Below, one piece after another: positions 17,572 to 25,673 of a DNA stretch of 64,000 nt. The position numbers and the translations under genes are program-made. Position 1 is the stretch's first letter; each line of letters begins with the position of its first letter. Below the pieces are notes generated by a model. The model was not told where the DNA came from and made no database searches. It saw nothing but the letters and a program-made list of their open reading frames with translations. This DNA is from Serratia nevei (GTDB lineage Bacteria > Pseudomonadota > Gammaproteobacteria > Enterobacterales > Enterobacteriaceae): the NCBI RefSeq assembly GCF_037948395.1, contig NZ_CP149940.1:1860001-1924000 (forward strand), written 5' to 3'.

Positions 17572-18885
17572 CTATCCGGCAATCTTTGCGTCTTGCTTGC
17601 TCACGTCGGCGCGCCGGTTTTTGAGCGCCCACAACAGCGCGGCGCACAGCAGTGCAAAGGCGGCCAGCACCAGCGGCCCGGCATGCGGGCTGTGAAAACG
17701 CTGTTCCGCCTCGGTGCGGATAAGCGGGGCTAAAAAGCTGAACGCCGCGCCGAGCGTGGTGCAAAAGCCGATGCCGGCCGCCAGCGCCGGGCCGGTGAGC
17801 ACCTGAGCGGGAAACGTCCAGAAAATCGGCTGTACCGCCAGGAAACTGACTGCACAACAGCTCAGTGCGGCGATAGCGAGCAAAGGACCGGCATAGGAAG
17901 AGACCACCAGCCCTAACGCCGCCGCGACCATGCAGGCGACGGCGATCGGTAGTCTTCTGGCGGTGTTTCTGTCGGCAAAGCGCGGCAGGAAATAGACGCC
18001 CAGCGCAGAGAACGCCCAGGGAATGGCGGCCACCAGCGAGGCCTTGAAGCCGAGATGGGTGCCCATCAGCGAGGCGACCTGCGAAGGCAGGAAAAACATC
18101 AGGCCGTACACGCCGATCTGCAGGGTGCCGTAGATCAACGCCAGATGCCAAACTTTGCCGCTTCTCATCGCTGCTTTGACGCTGCTGGTTTCGGTCTGCT
18201 GCTGTTCGGCGGCCAACTGTGCGACCAGCGCCGTGCGTTCTTCCTCAGTCAGAAAGCGGGCCTGCTGCGGGCTATCGTCGAGATAGAAAAAGGCGAAGAC
18301 GCCGAGGGCGACGGCCGGCAACCCTTCCAGCACGAACATCCAGAACCAGCCGGGCTTACCCAGTACGCCGTGCATCTCCAGCAATGCCCCCGACAGCGGG
18401 GAGCCGAGCGTCAGGGCCGCCGGCACGCCGAGCACGAAAATGCCAATGACCGAGGCGCGCACCTTATTGGGAAAATAGATCGACGCGAGCAGCAGGATGC
18501 CGGGGTAAAACCCGGCCTCGGCGATCCCCAGCAGAAACCGCAGGACGATAAACTGTTGTTCGTTGGTCACCAGCCCGGTGCAGGCCGACAGCGCCCCCCA
18601 CAGCGCAGTGGTGGCGCTGAGCCAGCGTTTGGCGCCCCAGCGGTTCATCAGCAGGTTGGCCGGGATGCCGAACAGCGCATAGGCGGCAAAAAATATCCCG
18701 GCACCCAATGCGAAGGCGGATTGCGACAGCGCGATATCGATGGCCATCGCGTCCTTGGCAAAGCCGACGTTAACCCTGTCGATAAAGGCGATAAAGTACA
18801 TGGCGAACATCAATGGCACCAGCCTGCGCCAGGTTTTACGAATGGCGACGTTGAGCGCAGGAGCGGCATAGGTGGTGTGATTCAC
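17572..18885 (-). CDS. MFS transporter, anion:cation symporter (ACS) family
   Basis: A 437-residue twelve-helix permease of the ACS family (relatives transport glucarate, rhamnogalacturonides, phthalate and similar anions). The family pattern FIDRVNVGFAKDAM follows the first helix, and the RFLLGIAEAGFYPGILLL motif lies in helix 4. I chose GTG 18885 because AGAGG sits 9 bases upstream. A frame reaching 18957 adds a non-membrane arginine-rich stretch and is unlikely. No catabolic genes adjoin it, so the substrate is open. Confidence 0.88.
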   Translation of the reverse strand: MNHTTYAAPALNVAIRKTWRRLVPLMFAMYFIAFIDRVNVGFAKDAMAIDIALSQSAFALGAGIFFAAYALFGIPANLLMNRWGAKRWLSATTALWGALSACTGLVTNEQQFIVLRFLLGIAEAGFYPGILLLASIYFPNKVRASVIGIFVLGVPAALTLGSPLSGALLEMHGVLGKPGWFWMFVLEGLPAVALGVFAFFYLDDSPQQARFLTEEERTALVAQLAAEQQQTETSSVKAAMRSGKVWHLALIYGTLQIGVYGLMFFLPSQVASLMGTHLGFKASLVAAIPWAFSALGVYFLPRFADRNTARRLPIAVACMVAAALGLVVSSYAGPLLAIAALSCCAVSFLAVQPIFWTFPAQVLTGPALAAGIGFCTTLGAAFSFLAPLIRTEAEQRFHSPHAGPLVLAAFALLCAALLWALKNRRADVSKQDAKIAG

Positions 18886-19268
18886 TGGCGTTAACCTCTC
18901 TTCTGAGAATGACAAGCGTCGGTCACAGGACCGTCCTGATGCCGTTGCCCTCAACACGACGGTAACCCCGGTTTTTCTTCGCGATCCTTAAAGGTCTAAA
19001 GGACTAATGGTCAGGCCTTTGAGGGCGAAAAAAACGCCGCGTATCGGGTCGGCAGGGTGGTGCAGACATCACCATGGTGAATGGTGTGTTGCTTTTTTGT
19101 TAACCGGAAGTTCACACAGGGCCAGGGTAGGTTCAAGCGCTTTGATCGAGATCTGTGTGCGCTATCACCGAATTGGCAACCCGGCGATAGGCCTGGAGTA
19201 GGGGGCTTTCATCTCGGGAGTGAGGACGATAAGGTGAGGCACGGCAAAACAGAATGCAGGAGCGCAAC
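18886..19268. other. Intergenic region upstream of the MFS gene and the monooxygenase gene
   Basis: About 380 bases between divergent genes. It should hold both promoters. The short frames inside show no protein-like features, and I see no convincing RNA gene or repeat. Confidence 0.55.
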
Positions 19269-19571
19269 ATGCTGAAGGTCATCGCTGAAGATTTTATCCA
19301 TCCGGAACACATTGAAACCGTTATGCCATGGTATCGCGAGCTGGTGGAGAAAACCCGGCAGGAACCTTTGTGCATCAGTTATGAGCTGTGCATCGACCAG
19401 CAGGACCCCGGGCATTTTATTTTTATCGAAAGCTGGCCGGATCGCGCCGCCCTGGATGTACATTGCCAGACCGAGCATTTCACCCGGCTGGTGCCGCAGA
19501 TCAATCAGCATCAGCGCAAGCCTTGCACCTTCCTGTTTATGCAGGTATTTCCCGGTTTGAACGGCGACTAG
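19269..19571 (+). CDS. Antibiotic-biosynthesis-monooxygenase (ABM)/YgiN-type protein
   Basis: A 100-residue dimeric alpha/beta-barrel protein of the ABM fold. The family core is visible: VIAEDFIHPEHIETVMPWYREL, then EPLCISYELCIDQQDPGHFIFIESWPD and the terminal helix with HFTRLVPQI. YgiN-like members are small quinol or unknown-substrate monooxygenases, and catalysis is unproven for most. I chose ATG 19269 because CAGGAG is well placed before it; ATG 19254 overlaps that ribosome site. It stands alone. Confidence 0.85.
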   Translation: MLKVIAEDFIHPEHIETVMPWYRELVEKTRQEPLCISYELCIDQQDPGHFIFIESWPDRAALDVHCQTEHFTRLVPQINQHQRKPCTFLFMQVFPGLNGD

Positions 19572-19573
19572 AT

Positions 19574-19600
19574 GAAAAAAACCCCGCAGGGGGGCGGGGC
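19574..19600 (-). terminator. Rho-independent terminator for the minus-strand operon 20793-19689
   Basis: On the minus strand the stem CCCCGC / GCGGGG (bases 19582-19599) is followed by seven T. On the plus strand no T run follows the stem. It therefore ends the acetyltransferase / SRPBCC-like transcript, 90 bases after its last stop. Confidence 0.75.
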
Positions 19601-19688
19601 TAATGGCTTCTCAATGCATCTTGTAATGGTTAATAAATAACCTTATTGCTTGAGGCATGCTCTGAGAATGCTCCTAAATGTATTCATC

Positions 19689-20243
19689 CTATGAATGATT
19701 ATGCGCGGTGGCCTCGCTGGCGGTCCTGATGTCGCGCAACATACGGCGGCGTATCAGCCCGCTGACCAGGCGAATAGTATACCAGTAGGGGGTGAACCGC
19801 CGTCGGCTGGCGTCGTCGGGGCAGAAGATGCGCGTTTCCGTTACCAGGCGGCAGTGGCCGCTCGGCAAAGGGGTCACGACGTAACCCAACGCCAGTTTGG
19901 CGACGCCGGGCTGAGCGAAGGCCAGAAACCCCGGCCCGTCGGCGACGTCCTCCAGACCGTATTCGGCCTGCCAAAAGCGGCCGATCAGGCCATAGACCAG
20001 CGCCGTTTCATCCCGCTCAAGCAGGCAAAAGTTATGCAGGCCAAACGGCGGTGGGCTGGGTTTATCGCGTGGCATCAGCCGTGCGGGCAATTCGCGCAGC
20101 GCTATCATGCTGCGGAAAAAGCGATCGTGCTTGGGATCGTAAGCGGCCACGGCCGCCAGTATCCGGGCCGACGGCGCGGCGATGGTGATGGCATGCCGCT
20201 CCGAGAACTGGTATTGCCCAAGGTATTTATTCAGCAGCGCCAT
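19689..20243 (-). CDS. Hypothetical protein, possibly SRPBCC fold
   Basis: A 184-residue protein. The opening MALLNKYLGQYQFSERHAITI, then AAVAAYDPKHDRFFRSMIALRELP, and the end YWYTIRLVSGLIRRRMLRDIR recall uncharacterised SRPBCC-like enterobacterial and actinobacterial proteins; I am not certain of the fold. There is no signal peptide. I start at ATG 20243, with GGGAGA 9 bases upstream inside the end of the acetyltransferase gene. The frame extending to 20381 lies wholly within that gene. The 17-base overlap suggests translational coupling. Confidence 0.65.
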   Translation of the reverse strand: MALLNKYLGQYQFSERHAITIAAPSARILAAVAAYDPKHDRFFRSMIALRELPARLMPRDKPSPPPFGLHNFCLLERDETALVYGLIGRFWQAEYGLEDVADGPGFLAFAQPGVAKLALGYVVTPLPSGHCRLVTETRIFCPDDASRRRFTPYWYTIRLVSGLIRRRMLRDIRTASEATAHNHS

Positions 20244-20793
20244 GCTTTGCATTCTCCCACCATTCACTTTGCAGCAGAGCGAAACCGAATTCGTCGCCCC
20301 ACGTGCCTTTAAAAAACACGTTTTGCCGCCAATGGGCCTCGCGCCGAAAACCCAGCTTGCCGAACAGCGCGGCGGCGCCAAGATTACGCGCGTCCACCAC
20401 TGCGGTAATGCGGTGCTTCGCCAGCGGCCCGAACAGCAGGGCGATGACGGCGTTCAGCGCCTCGTGCGCCATCCCTTGCCGCTGATGGCTGGGCGCGAAG
20501 GTCACGCCCAGTTCAGCCTGGCGCCCCGCATCGAAGAAATGCACTGCGACATCGCCGAGCAACGCGCCGTCTTCGCGGCGCTCGACCGCCAGTTGAAACC
20601 AGCTGTCGTCACGGTTGAACTCGAGCCGCCGCTGCCGTTCGAAAAAGGCCTGCGCATCGGCGGCGCCGTAGTCGCTCCAGCTTTGATAGCGCGCCACGTC
20701 GGGGTGGCTGCGGTAGGCGGTAAAATGGGGCAGATCGTCGGCCGTGAACGGGCGCAGGATCAGCCTGGGAGTCTGCAGAGGCAAAGGGCGCAT
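20227..20793 (-). CDS. GNAT-family N-acetyltransferase (RimJ/RimL-like)
   Basis: A 188-residue acetyltransferase. It starts with the RimJ/L-type LQTPRLILRPFTADDLPHF and has the acetyl-CoA-binding segment HQRQGMAHEALNAVIALLF (the Q/R-x-x-G-x-G/A loop), then NLGAAALFGKLGFRREAHW. The substrate may be a protein N terminus or a small amine and cannot be told. The next gene on the strand overlaps its 3' end by 17 bases. Confidence 0.92.
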   Translation of the reverse strand: MRPLPLQTPRLILRPFTADDLPHFTAYRSHPDVARYQSWSDYGAADAQAFFERQRRLEFNRDDSWFQLAVERREDGALLGDVAVHFFDAGRQAELGVTFAPSHQRQGMAHEALNAVIALLFGPLAKHRITAVVDARNLGAAALFGKLGFRREAHWRQNVFFKGTWGDEFGFALLQSEWWENAKHGAAE

Positions 20794-20893
20794 TGTTTTT
20801 CCTTATCAGCGCATTAGGGCTACCGGCAGTGTAGCCCAGCGCCGAGAGGTGGGCTGCGTAAAATGAGCTGTGGAAAAAGGTGAGGAAAGTCGG

Positions 20894-22072
20894 TCATCGT
20901 TCACTCGTCGGGAGTGTTTCTCTGAAAAAGATCAGCGTCAGCAGCAGGGCGATGGCGCCGAGCGGCAGCGAAAACAGCGGCAGGTAATGGGCCGGCAGCG
21001 CGTAGAGCGCCAGGCCGCCCAGCATGCCGCCCGCCGCGATGCCGGCGTACAGCACCGAGCTGTTGAGCGACACGGTCAGCGCGCCAAAGCGTTTCGACAG
21101 CGACAACAGGTGATGTTGGATCGGCACCAGATACATCCAGCCGGTGATACCCCAGACCAGAAAGATGGCCAGCACCCACCAGGGTGAGGTGACATAAAAG
21201 GCTAACAGAAACAGGGACAGCGTCTGGAGCGCCACGGAAAACAGCAGCACAAACTTGCTGCCGAGAGCATCGGTTAACGCACCGGAGGCAAAATTGCCGA
21301 TCACCGCGCCAATGCCGAACAGCAGCAGCGCGAGGGGAAGAATCGCCTGCGGGCCGAACTGGGTGTTTTTCAGCAAGACGCTGACGTAGCTGTAGACGAT
21401 GTGTTCCGAGCAAACGGCAAAAAAGGTGATCAGCAGCGTAGTCAGCACCGCCTTTTGCCGCAGCGGGGTGAGCCGCTCTTTCAGCGAATGCTTGCCCGGT
21501 GGCGCAATGGCGCGCAGCGCCAGCGAAAGGCCCAGTAGCGCAATTGCCCCCAACAGGGCGATGAACAGGAATATTTCACGCCAGCCGAGCAGTTTGGCGA
21601 GAAAGGTACCGAATGGAATACCGAGCGCAATAGCCAACGTCATGCCCCCATAGACGATGGAAATGGCCAGACCGCGGCGTTTTTCCGCCACCAGCCCCAC
21701 CGCGGCGGCGGCGGCCTGCGGCGTGTAACAGGCCGCTCCCAATGCGGCCAGCACTCTGCCGAACGCGATCTGCAGGTAGCTGGTGGCCCAGGCGCACGCC
21801 AGGTTGCCGGCGATGAACAGCACCAGCGCCAACTGCAGGATATGCTTGCGGTTGACGTTGCCGAGCAGCCAGGCGGTCAGTGGCGCGAACAACATATAAG
21901 CCAGCGCGAATACCGATATCAACTGCCCCGCTTGCGCGGGGCTGACGGCAAAGGTATCGGAAATGTCGCTGAGCACGCCGGCGACGATAAAGGCGTCGGT
22001 GCCAATGGCGAACGTGCCGGTCGCCATCAGATAAAGCGGGGAAAGCTGACCGTTATAGCCCGTTAATCTCAT
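20894..22072 (-). CDS. MFS transporter, DHA1 drug/sugar efflux type
   Basis: A 392-residue twelve-helix exporter of the DHA1 family (AraJ/SotB-like). The start LYLMATGTFAIGTDAFIVAGVLSDI fits helix 1 of this group, and the RVLAALGAACYTPQAAAAAVGLV stretch (helix 4) and the following LAISIVYGGMTLAIALGIPFGTF (helix 5, motif C-like GxxxGxxxG) support an antiporter. Start ATG 22072 has CAGGA upstream. It is divergent from the LuxR-type regulator 340 bases away, a possible controller. Confidence 0.88.
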   Translation of the reverse strand: MRLTGYNGQLSPLYLMATGTFAIGTDAFIVAGVLSDISDTFAVSPAQAGQLISVFALAYMLFAPLTAWLLGNVNRKHILQLALVLFIAGNLACAWATSYLQIAFGRVLAALGAACYTPQAAAAAVGLVAEKRRGLAISIVYGGMTLAIALGIPFGTFLAKLLGWREIFLFIALLGAIALLGLSLALRAIAPPGKHSLKERLTPLRQKAVLTTLLITFFAVCSEHIVYSYVSVLLKNTQFGPQAILPLALLLFGIGAVIGNFASGALTDALGSKFVLLFSVALQTLSLFLLAFYVTSPWWVLAIFLVWGITGWMYLVPIQHHLLSLSKRFGALTVSLNSSVLYAGIAAGGMLGGLALYALPAHYLPLFSLPLGAIALLLTLIFFRETLPTSER

Positions 22073-22411
22073 TCTGTATTCCTGGCATGTTCGTTTTTAT
22101 CGCGGCACGCCTCCATTATTTTCTGCATGACGGCGTCTATTCATCAAACTTAGGCTCACAGGAAAAGTAATGGTGGATAGGTGGCGTTGTCTATGACAGG
22201 AATAACAGGTTTACGTGCCGAGGAGATTATGCTATTCGCGCAGTTTTTCTGTTCGGTGCAATAAAAAGGCTTATTTTAAAGGGAATAGCTGTTTTCGTTA
22301 TAGCGTTGGTGTTTTTTATTATATGAAACGGCTACTGGCGCCGGGCGACGATATTCTATAGTGAGTCTGACCTATCGATAAATCGGCATCGCTATCTGGA
22401 GAACCTGCGTT
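22073..22411. other. Divergent intergenic region between the MFS exporter and the LuxR-type regulator
   Basis: About 340 bases, AT-richer than the surroundings. It should carry both promoters. I found no lux-box palindrome that I would defend. Confidence 0.5.
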
Positions 22412-23128
22412 ATGGATACCCGCACTCAACGGCTCATGGCGGAGGTGATTGGCAGCCTGGCCGATCGCGAATGCTTTCTGACGCAGCTGGAGCCCTGCGC
22501 CGAGGCGCTGGGGTTTGATTATTTCTCCTACATCGTGTTTTCCTGTTATCCGGCCAGCCGCCCCAAGATGCTGATCGAAGGGAATTTTTCAGCGAACTAT
22601 CTCGAGGATTACCGGCGGCAGCGGGTGTATTTGCAGGATCCGGTTATTGAGCGCGCTCACCATTCCACGCTGCAGTTCCAGTGGGACGAAAGCTTTTATC
22701 ACGAGCGGCCGACGCTTTGGCGGCATATGGCGCAATTCGGCCTGTGCGCCGGCTGGTCGCAGTCGGTTAAGGATTGTTATGGCCGGCTGGGGATCCTGAC
22801 GTTTGCCGGTAAAGCGCTACCCGAGCAAACGCCGCAAGCGCGCGCAGTAAATGAAACTTTTTTCCTTTGGCTGGCGCAAACCGCCCATAAAACGCTGCGT
22901 GAAGCCTTGATCTCGGTGAACGACGACGCGATAAAAGGTGTGCTGACGCTGCGTGAAAAAGACATTTTACGCTGGTGCAGCGAAGGGAAAACGGCGGAAG
23001 AGATCGCGCTGTTGATGGGGTTGAGCGAGCGCACGGTCAATTTCCATATCGGCAACTCGATTAAAAAACTTTCTGTCGCCAATAAGACCGCCGCCACCGC
23101 CAAAGCGGTTTATTTGCAGCTGATTTAA
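22412..23128 (+). CDS. LuxR-type solo regulator with autoinducer-binding domain
   Basis: A 238-residue quorum-sensing type regulator. The N-terminal autoinducer-binding domain keeps several key positions: YLEDYRRQRVYLQDP holds the conserved Tyr and the Asp-Pro pair, a Trp follows in LQFQWDE, and a Gly in AQFGLCAGWSQSV. The C-terminal LuxR HTH spans about residues 172-235 (LTLREKDILRWCSEGKTAEEIA, then LSERTVNFHIGNSIKKL). No luxI-type synthase is near, so it is a solo. It is not SdiA by sequence. The ligand could be own or foreign acyl-homoserine lactone or another molecule. Confidence 0.9.
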   Translation: MDTRTQRLMAEVIGSLADRECFLTQLEPCAEALGFDYFSYIVFSCYPASRPKMLIEGNFSANYLEDYRRQRVYLQDPVIERAHHSTLQFQWDESFYHERPTLWRHMAQFGLCAGWSQSVKDCYGRLGILTFAGKALPEQTPQARAVNETFFLWLAQTAHKTLREALISVNDDAIKGVLTLREKDILRWCSEGKTAEEIALLMGLSERTVNFHIGNSIKKLSVANKTAATAKAVYLQLI

Positions 23129-23307
23129 TCTCGAGTACTAAATAATTAATCGCCTATCCGTTATTGGTGTGATGTTTATATTTTGTTAAATTAAGAACTA
23201 TCCTTATCAGTATTTACCCCCGATCACAAAAGCGTGATAAAGCGATTCACCGCGCCCGTGCGCGGCAGTATTCTGTAGGCACCCGGTTTACATAGAAAGG
23301 ACGTGAT

Positions 23308-23736
23308 ATGTACAAGACTATTTTGGTGCCGATCGATATTGAAGAGGACCTGTTGACCGAACATGCGCTGAAGCATGTGGAATATTTGGCGAAGATGTCC
23401 GGCGCTAAAGTGCATTTCTTCCATGCGCTGCCGGATGCCTCGGCTTTTGTGACTGCCTATTCGTTCGGTCTCAAGGAATTTGAGAATCAGGCGGAAGTGA
23501 AGGCGGTCGAGAAGCTGAAGAAAATCATGTCGGAAATCGATCTGCCGTTGGATCGCCTCAATTACACCGTCAGCTTCGGCTCTGCGCGCGATCAGGCGCT
23601 GGAGCTGGCGGAAGAGATCGACGCCGATCTGATCATCATCGGTTCGCGCCGCCCGAGCGTGAAAACCTATCTGCTGGGGTCTAACGCTGCCGCTATCGTT
23701 CGCCATGCCAATATTTCGGTGATGGTCGTCAGATAA
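23308..23736 (+). CDS. uspF: Universal stress protein, UspF/UspG type
   Basis: A 142-residue single-domain Usp. It starts MYKTILVPIDIEEDLL and ends with the nucleotide-binding signature IIIGSRRPSVKTYLLGSNAAAIVRHANISVMVV (G-x2-R/x9-G-S-type ATP loop), as in UspF/UspG of enterics. AAAGGA lies 7 bases before the ATG. It stands alone with about 180 bases upstream. Assignment to UspF rather than UspG is tentative. Confidence 0.9.
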   Translation: MYKTILVPIDIEEDLLTEHALKHVEYLAKMSGAKVHFFHALPDASAFVTAYSFGLKEFENQAEVKAVEKLKKIMSEIDLPLDRLNYTVSFGSARDQALELAEEIDADLIIIGSRRPSVKTYLLGSNAAAIVRHANISVMVVR

Positions 23737-23913
23737 TCCGTTTTAAGCCCACCGTTTTCGGGCGCGTTCTGCGTTTGCCGGTCGGCTGCAGAGCGTGCCT
23801 GGCGTTTTATTGCCATCTCAGCCTGAGCTGCTACGATTTTAGCTGACGTTTTTATGCCAACCGGGCCACCGGCCTTGCGCATATTCTTCATCTCAGCCAG
23901 AAGAGGGGCAGCT

Positions 23914-24594
23914 ATGCCATTAGAAGTCGATGGGATCATCAGAGGCGATCGGGGCAGTGAACCGAGCCGTTGGCAACACGCGTCAACCAAACCGCTTATC
24001 ACGCTGACCTGGCATCACACCATTCCCTGGAACTGTTTGCGTAATGTCTGGAATGGTCTGGTCGCGGGGCAGCATTGGGACGCGCTGGACGAGTTTATGA
24101 ACCTGATCGGTGTGCCAAACCGCGCCGAGGTGCTCAAACAGATCAAGAATAAAAACCTGCAGGATCGCGATGGATTACACACTTTGGTGACCTGGCAAGG
24201 ATGGAATATCGTCGAGGGGCCGGGTAATGAATATCGTGCGCAGGGAGACGATCCCGGTGAAAATTTCGACGGTTGGTCGGGTAAGGGGATGAGCACTAAC
24301 CAGCAGGCGACGCAGCAGCAGGTCAACGTGTTGTACCGGGTGATGGAGCCGTTGGGCCGCCGGGCGCTGGACGCCGCCAGACAGGCGCCGCCCATTACCG
24401 CTAAGGAAGCGGGCATTTTGCAACGGACGATTAAACAGACCCGCCCAACGTTGCGAGGAAAGGAACCGATCCGGTGGCAAGAAGACATGTGGCATCAGGT
24501 GCAGTCGGGTAAAGAGGCGAAACACTTCGCCCGCTGGGATACCAAACCGGTATGGCGCAAGCGTCTGCACAGCGACTTGGCTCAGGCAGGGTAA
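23914..24594 (+). CDS. Hypothetical protein with HNH-like WHH motif
   Basis: A 226-residue protein that I do not recognise as a named family. Near residue 30 it has LTWHHTIPWNCLRNVWN, whose HH-x-IP core followed by a conserved N resembles the metal-binding start of HNH/AHH/WHH nucleases common among toxins. The rest is tryptophan-rich and charged, without signal peptide, membrane segment or secretion tag. I chose ATG 23914 because GAGGGG is 6 bases upstream; the frame to 23854 is unsupported. No immunity-like gene adjoins. It could be an orphan toxin domain, a nuclease or a structural homologue. Confidence 0.6.
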   Translation: MPLEVDGIIRGDRGSEPSRWQHASTKPLITLTWHHTIPWNCLRNVWNGLVAGQHWDALDEFMNLIGVPNRAEVLKQIKNKNLQDRDGLHTLVTWQGWNIVEGPGNEYRAQGDDPGENFDGWSGKGMSTNQQATQQQVNVLYRVMEPLGRRALDAARQAPPITAKEAGILQRTIKQTRPTLRGKEPIRWQEDMWHQVQSGKEAKHFARWDTKPVWRKRLHSDLAQAG

Positions 24595-24600
24595 AACTCA

Positions 24601-24626
24601 CCTCGCGCCGGATTGCCGGCGCGAGG
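24601..24626. terminator. Strong hairpin between convergent genes (likely terminator)
   Basis: A perfect 11-base inverted repeat CCTCGCGCCGG-ATTG-CCGGCGCGAGG lies between the HNH-like gene and the end of the hydroxyproline minus-strand arm. There is no T run on either strand, so intrinsic termination would be weak; it may instead protect 3' ends. Confidence 0.5.
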
Positions 24627-24640
24627 GAATCAATCCGGCG

Positions 24641-25654
24641 CTAATCGCACAGTGCCACGATTTCGTCATATAGCGCCCTGGGGATCTCCACGCCGTCTTG
24701 TTCGCTCTGCCTCCGCTGCCGATAACGGCGTTCGCCGGGGATGCGTGCGCCTTGCGCCTGCATATCAGCAAACATCGCCTCTGCGCTGGCGAAATATTTC
24801 GCCTTATCCGCACCGAGAAAACGTTCAGGATCCAACGCGATGATCAGCTCACCGCCGTAAGGCGACGAACCGGTGCCGTCGTCGTAGGCCAGCGATTCCT
24901 TGCTGGTCATATCGCCGATCAGCGGCCCGGCCAACAATTCAACCATCGCCGCCAGCGCCGAGCCCTTATGTCCGCCGAAGGTCAGCATTGCGCCCTCCAA
25001 CACGCTGGCGGCATCGGTGGACGGATTGCCTGCCTTATCAATGCCCCAGCCTTCAGGCAGCGGGGTGCCTGCGCGGCGATGCAATTCGATTTCGCCGCGT
25101 GCCGTCGCGCTGGTGGCCATGTCGAACAAAAACGGCGGCCGATCCGGGCGCGGCCAGCCGAAGGCAATGGGGTTGGTGCCGAACAGCGGGCGCGAACCGC
25201 CGGCCGGCGTCACCCAGGCGTGGCTGGGCGTGCAGGCCAAGGCCACCAACCCCTGCTCGGTCAGCGGTTCGATGTCGGCCCACAGCGCGGAGAAGTGCAC
25301 GCAGCGGTTGATCGTCAACGCGGCGATACCGTTGGTGCGCACCTTATCGATAAAGGCCGGCAGAGCGGTGCGGTAGGCCAGCAGAGAAAACGCGCCGCCG
25401 GCATCGGCGCGCAAGATAGCCGGCGCCTGGTCGAACAGCCTGGGTATCGCATCGGCAGAAACCTTGCCTGCCTGCAGCGATCGCACGCAGCCCAAGAGCC
25501 GGTACAACCCGTGCGAAGCGCAGCCGTCGCGTTCACCCTGGGTGACATTTTGCGCTACCGCCTCGGCATGCGCCTGATTGAAACCGTTGCTGCGCAGTGC
25601 GCGCAACGCCAGTTGATAAGCCTGTTCCAGCGACAGAACGTGCATGGATGTCAT
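24641..25654 (-). CDS. Malate/L-lactate dehydrogenase-family reductase, probable delta1-pyrroline-2-carboxylate / piperideine-2-carboxylate reductase
   Basis: A 337-residue member of the Ldh_2 (malate/L-sulfolactate/DpkA) NAD(P)H-dependent oxidoreductases. The family is shown by GCASHGLYRLLGCVRSL near residue 55, GTNPIAFGWPRPDRPP with FLFDMATSATARGEIE near residue 170, and FGGHKGSALAAMVELLAG near residue 235. In hydroxyproline and proline clusters this family (LhpD/DpkA) reduces cyclic imines to L-proline or pipecolate. I chose ATG 25654 because GGGAGG lies 8 bases upstream; longer frames run into the permease gene. It is last in the minus-strand arm, 19 bases after the permease stop. Confidence 0.88.
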   Translation of the reverse strand: MTSMHVLSLEQAYQLALRALRSNGFNQAHAEAVAQNVTQGERDGCASHGLYRLLGCVRSLQAGKVSADAIPRLFDQAPAILRADAGGAFSLLAYRTALPAFIDKVRTNGIAALTINRCVHFSALWADIEPLTEQGLVALACTPSHAWVTPAGGSRPLFGTNPIAFGWPRPDRPPFLFDMATSATARGEIELHRRAGTPLPEGWGIDKAGNPSTDAASVLEGAMLTFGGHKGSALAAMVELLAGPLIGDMTSKESLAYDDGTGSSPYGGELIIALDPERFLGADKAKYFASAEAMFADMQAQGARIPGERRYRQRRQSEQDGVEIPRALYDEIVALCD

Positions 25655-25673
25655 TTTGATGTCCTCCCTGGGT

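Noticed and set aside
22073..22411. Possible lux box upstream of the LuxR-type gene
   Set aside because: The best candidate around ACCTATCGATAAATCGG is too imperfect to claim.
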